Positions 61,448-64,000 of a stretch of DNA of 64,000 bases are shown one piece after another. The notes below the pieces were generated by a model that had not been told where the DNA came from, made no database searches, and saw only the letters and a program-made list of their open reading frames with translations. The translations under genes and the position numbers were made by a program. Where the stretch lies: positions 868,001 to 932,000 of the forward strand of contig NZ_LFBU01000002.1 in the NCBI RefSeq assembly GCF_001045555.1, read 5' to 3'. Position 1 is the first letter of the stretch; the number at the start of each line of letters is the position of its first letter. This stretch comes from Marinobacter subterrani. GTDB taxonomy: Bacteria; Pseudomonadota; Gammaproteobacteria; Pseudomonadales; Oleiphilaceae.

Positions 61448-63028
61448 ATGTCTAACCTTTCCCAGGAAGTGGCCAAGCGCCGCACCTTCGCAATTATCTC
61501 GCACCCGGATGCCGGTAAAACCACCATTACCGAAAAAGTCCTGTTATTCGGCCAGGCGATTCAGAAGGCGGGGACCGTCAAGGGGAAAAAGTCCGGCCAG
61601 CATGCCAAGTCGGACTGGATGGAAATGGAAAAGGAGCGCGGTATTTCCGTGACCACGTCGGTCATGCAGTTTCCCTATGGTGGCAAGCTGGTGAACCTGC
61701 TGGATACGCCGGGACACGAGGATTTCTCCGAAGACACCTATCGTACGCTGACGGCGGTCGATTCCTGTCTGATGGTCATCGATAGTGCCAAGGGTGTTGA
61801 GGAGCGGACCATCAAGCTGATGGAAGTTACCCGCTTGCGTGACACCCCCATTATCACCTTCATGAACAAGCTGGACCGGGATACCCGGGACCCGGTCGAA
61901 TTGATGGATGAGGTCGAGGAGGTTCTGAAAATTGCCTGCGCGCCGATTACCTGGCCGATCGGCATGGGCAAGAGCTTCAAGGGTGTCTACCATCTGCTGC
62001 GGGATGAAGTGGTTCTCTATAAGTCCGGCCAGGGCCACGCCATTCAGGAGAGACGCGTCATCCCGGGGCTTGATAACCCGGAGCTGGAGCAGGCGATCGG
62101 GGCTTATGCCGCTGACCTGCGCGATGAAATCGAACTGGTTAAAGGCGCATCCCATGAATTTGACCAAGAGGCTTTTCTGGCCGGCGAGTTGACGCCGGTG
62201 TTCTTCGGTACGGCGTTGGGCAACTTTGGCGTCGATCATATGCTGGACGGTCTGGTGGACTGGGCGCCGCAGCCGCAACCCCGGGCAACGGACCAGAGGG
62301 TGGTGCAGCCGGCGGAAGAGGGCTTCTCGGGCTTCGTTTTCAAGATCCAGGCGAACATGGATCCCCAGCACCGCGACCGTGTGGCGTTCCTGCGCATTGT
62401 GTCCGGCCGGTACAGTCAGGGCATGAAGGCCCGCCATGTGCGCATAGGCAAAGAGGTGCGATTTTCCGACGCCCTGACGTTTATGGCAGGCGACCGGGAA
62501 CATGCCGAAGAGGCCTTTGCCGGTGACATCATCGGGCTGCACAATCATGGCACCATCCAGTTGGGCGATACCTTCACCGCCGGCGACGACATGAAGTTTA
62601 CCGGGATACCGAACTTCGCTCCGGAGCTGTTCCGCCGAATCCGTCTCAAGGATCCGCTCAAGGCCAAGCAGCTCCAGAAGGGGCTGATCCAGCTGTCCGA
62701 AGAAGGGGCCGTGCAGGTATTCAGGCCCTTCCGCAACAACGATCTTATTGTTGGCGCCGTCGGCGTGCTGCAGTTCGACGTGGTGGTCAGTCGTCTCAAG
62801 AGCGAGTACAAGGTGGAGGCGGTCTACGAGCCGATCAATGTTGCCACTGCCCGCTGGGTGACGTGCAGCGACGAGCGCAAGCTCGATGAGTTCCAGCGCA
62901 AGAACAACGACAACCTCGCCCTGGACGGCAGCGACAGGCTGGCCTACATTGCACCGACCATGGTCAACCTGAATCTGACCCAGGAGCGCTATCCCGACAT
63001 CAAGTTCCACAAGACCCGGGAGCATTGA
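61448..63028 (+). CDS. prfC: Peptide chain release factor 3
   Basis: Translational GTPase that recycles RF1/RF2 after peptide release. The 526 residues have the G1 motif SHPDAGKTT (18-26), DTPGHEDF (G3) and NKLDRD (G4), then beta-barrel and RF3 C-terminal domains. Length is the same as in E. coli. A TATAAT at 61399-61404 may be its -10; the -35 is unclear. The tatD-type gene follows 22 bases later. Confidence 0.97.
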   Translation: MSNLSQEVAKRRTFAIISHPDAGKTTITEKVLLFGQAIQKAGTVKGKKSGQHAKSDWMEMEKERGISVTTSVMQFPYGGKLVNLLDTPGHEDFSEDTYRTLTAVDSCLMVIDSAKGVEERTIKLMEVTRLRDTPIITFMNKLDRDTRDPVELMDEVEEVLKIACAPITWPIGMGKSFKGVYHLLRDEVVLYKSGQGHAIQERRVIPGLDNPELEQAIGAYAADLRDEIELVKGASHEFDQEAFLAGELTPVFFGTALGNFGVDHMLDGLVDWAPQPQPRATDQRVVQPAEEGFSGFVFKIQANMDPQHRDRVAFLRIVSGRYSQGMKARHVRIGKEVRFSDALTFMAGDREHAEEAFAGDIIGLHNHGTIQLGDTFTAGDDMKFTGIPNFAPELFRRIRLKDPLKAKQLQKGLIQLSEEGAVQVFRPFRNNDLIVGAVGVLQFDVVVSRLKSEYKVEAVYEPINVATARWVTCSDERKLDEFQRKNNDNLALDGSDRLAYIAPTMVNLNLTQERYPDIKFHKTREH

Positions 63029-63050
63029 CAGCGCCCGAGTGGAGGTGACC

Positions 63051-63836
63051 TTGCAACTGGTCGATGCCCATTGCCATTTTGACTTCCCGGAGTTTGACGG
63101 CCGTCGCGAGGCGGAGCTCGAACTGGCCCGCTCGCGCGGCGTCAGTCATCTGGTTATCCCCGGCGTGCGCCAGCCGGACTGGGGCAGGGTCCGGCAAACG
63201 GCACTGGCCCACGACGGCCTGTTTTACTGCCTGGGCGTACACCCGTGGTTTGTGGAGGAGCATTCCGAGGGGGACCTCGCGGAGCTTGAGCGCCTGTTGA
63301 GGAGTGAGCCGGAACGTTGTGTGGCTCTCGGGGAATGTGGGCTGGATCGGCTCAGGGGTCGTCTTGAGGCTCAATGGCCCTGGTTTGAGGCTCAGGTCGG
63401 ACTGGCGTCCGCAATGAACCTGCCCCTGGTCATTCACTCGGTGAAAACCCATGACGAGGTGCATGGCCTGCTCAGGCGCATGCAATGGACCGGCCGGGCC
63501 CTGGTTCACGGTTTCACAGGAAGTTTTCAGCAGGCTGAAAAACTGGTCGATCTCGGCTGTTTTATCGGTGTTGGCGGTGTGATCACCCACCCCCGGGCCC
63601 GCAAAACCCGGGAAGCCATCTCGAGGCTGCCCACGGAATCACTGGTGCTGGAGACAGACGCGCCGGATATGTCCCCTGAAGGCGTTCCGCCGGGGCGGAA
63701 CTCTCCGGCTTTCCTGCCGCAGATTCTGGACTCGCTCGCCCGGATTCGCGGGGTGGGGCAGGAGGCCCTGGCGCAGGCTCTGACGGATAATGTGTCGAGA
63801 TTATATGGCTGGCCACCAGACGGTATAGGGGAATAA
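63051..63836 (+). CDS. TatD-family metal-dependent hydrolase
   Basis: Amidohydrolase-fold protein of the TatD/YcfH/YjjV type, probably a metal-dependent DNase or related phosphoesterase. The 261 residues carry the metal ligands H7 and H9 (VDAHCHFDF), glutamate in GECGLD, histidine in LVIHSVKTHDE, HGFTGS, and aspartate in LETDAPDM. I start at TTG 63051 because GGAGG lies five bases upstream; a GTG at 63039 overlaps that site. In Pseudomonas and Marinobacter relatives a YjjV-like gene follows prfC, which fits. Confidence 0.9.
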   Translation: MQLVDAHCHFDFPEFDGRREAELELARSRGVSHLVIPGVRQPDWGRVRQTALAHDGLFYCLGVHPWFVEEHSEGDLAELERLLRSEPERCVALGECGLDRLRGRLEAQWPWFEAQVGLASAMNLPLVIHSVKTHDEVHGLLRRMQWTGRALVHGFTGSFQQAEKLVDLGCFIGVGGVITHPRARKTREAISRLPTESLVLETDAPDMSPEGVPPGRNSPAFLPQILDSLARIRGVGQEALAQALTDNVSRLYGWPPDGIGE

Positions 63837-63856
63837 CGAAACAGCGAAACACATGG

Positions 63857-63885
63857 TTGGATTTCCAGGATGGTTCGAGTATACT
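63857..63885 (+). promoter_or_regulatory. Putative sigma-70 promoter of a gene beyond the window
   Basis: TTGGAT (63857-63862), 17-base spacer, TATACT (63880-63885). An ATG at 63975 (MPSIYRWR) opens a frame that runs off the end; too short to identify. Confidence 0.55.
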
Positions 63886-64000
63886 TCGCGCCCTGGCTTT
63901 TCAAGGCGACGCCACTATCTCAGCCCCGAATAGTGTCGCTGCCGACCATTTAACAGGTAGAGAAACCCCTCCGGATGCCAAGCATTTACCGGTGGCGGTT

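Noticed and set aside
61544..63025. 493-codon open frame opposite prfC
   Set aside because: Antisense shadow of prfC.

Overview
The window is chromosomal DNA of a marine gammaproteobacterium, most likely Marinobacter or a close relative. I infer this from the wording of the 16S rRNA gene, a wax-ester-synthase/DGAT-type acyltransferase, a pseudomonad-like type IV pilus locus, and gene orders shared with Pseudomonas (nrdR-ribD-ribBA-ribH-nusB-thiL; murJ-ribF-ileS-lspA-fkpB-ispH-pilus genes; holD-rimI). Most of it is compact housekeeping sequence. I see no prophage, insertion sequence, integron or CRISPR array.

Layout. 1-4370: the end of hemE, a PilZ protein, then radA and ettA on the minus strand. 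4749-10863: glyA, nrdR and a riboflavin/thiamine run (ribD, ribBA, ribH, nusB, thiL) joined by start/stop overlaps. 10912-15833: a small DUF6316 protein, a DUF2057 lipoprotein, a LysR regulator overlapping a WS/DGAT gene, and a glutathionyl-hydroquinone reductase. 15962-20648: ispB, rplU-rpmA, obgE, proB, rpsT. 20909-28399: murJ, ribF, ileS, lspA, fkpB, ispH. 28646-35318: minor pilins and the PilY1 adhesin (fimU-pilV-pilW-pilX-pilY1-pilE), then a reversed pseudopilin and the pilS-pilR two-component system. 39205-47094: nadE, bamD, rluD, pgeF, clpB and a DUF4124 protein. 47615-51816: ilvI-ilvH-ilvC and pssA. 51949-52485: decayed msrP and msrQ. 52538-58387: a complete rRNA operon (two promoters, 16S, tRNA-Ile, tRNA-Ala, 23S, 5S, terminator). 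58478-63836: leuA, a holD-like gene, rimI, prfC and a tatD-family gene.

The main novelty is between genes. Three copies of a structured element (4425-4528, 14672-14777, 43715-43822) share an architecture: 26-28 bp outer inverted repeats whose sequences differ completely between copies, enclosing two small hairpins that each show GGA in the loop, followed by a conserved TTCACGGCGT-like tail. The second hairpin (for example CTACATGGATGT) closely matches the known CsrA/RsmA binding consensus, so these may be RNA elements read by that regulator. Two other palindromic families are present: six copies of a TCGGATTA repeat, and three hairpins built from a GGGGTCAGATGAA unit, one of them a perfect 35-bp nested palindrome.

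Other points: the msrPQ methionine-sulfoxide repair operon has been reduced to remnants beside the rRNA operon; two AlgR-like boxes lie two helical turns apart upstream of fimU; a sigma-32-type promoter precedes clpB. All function calls rest on reading motifs and context by eye; no database search was run.
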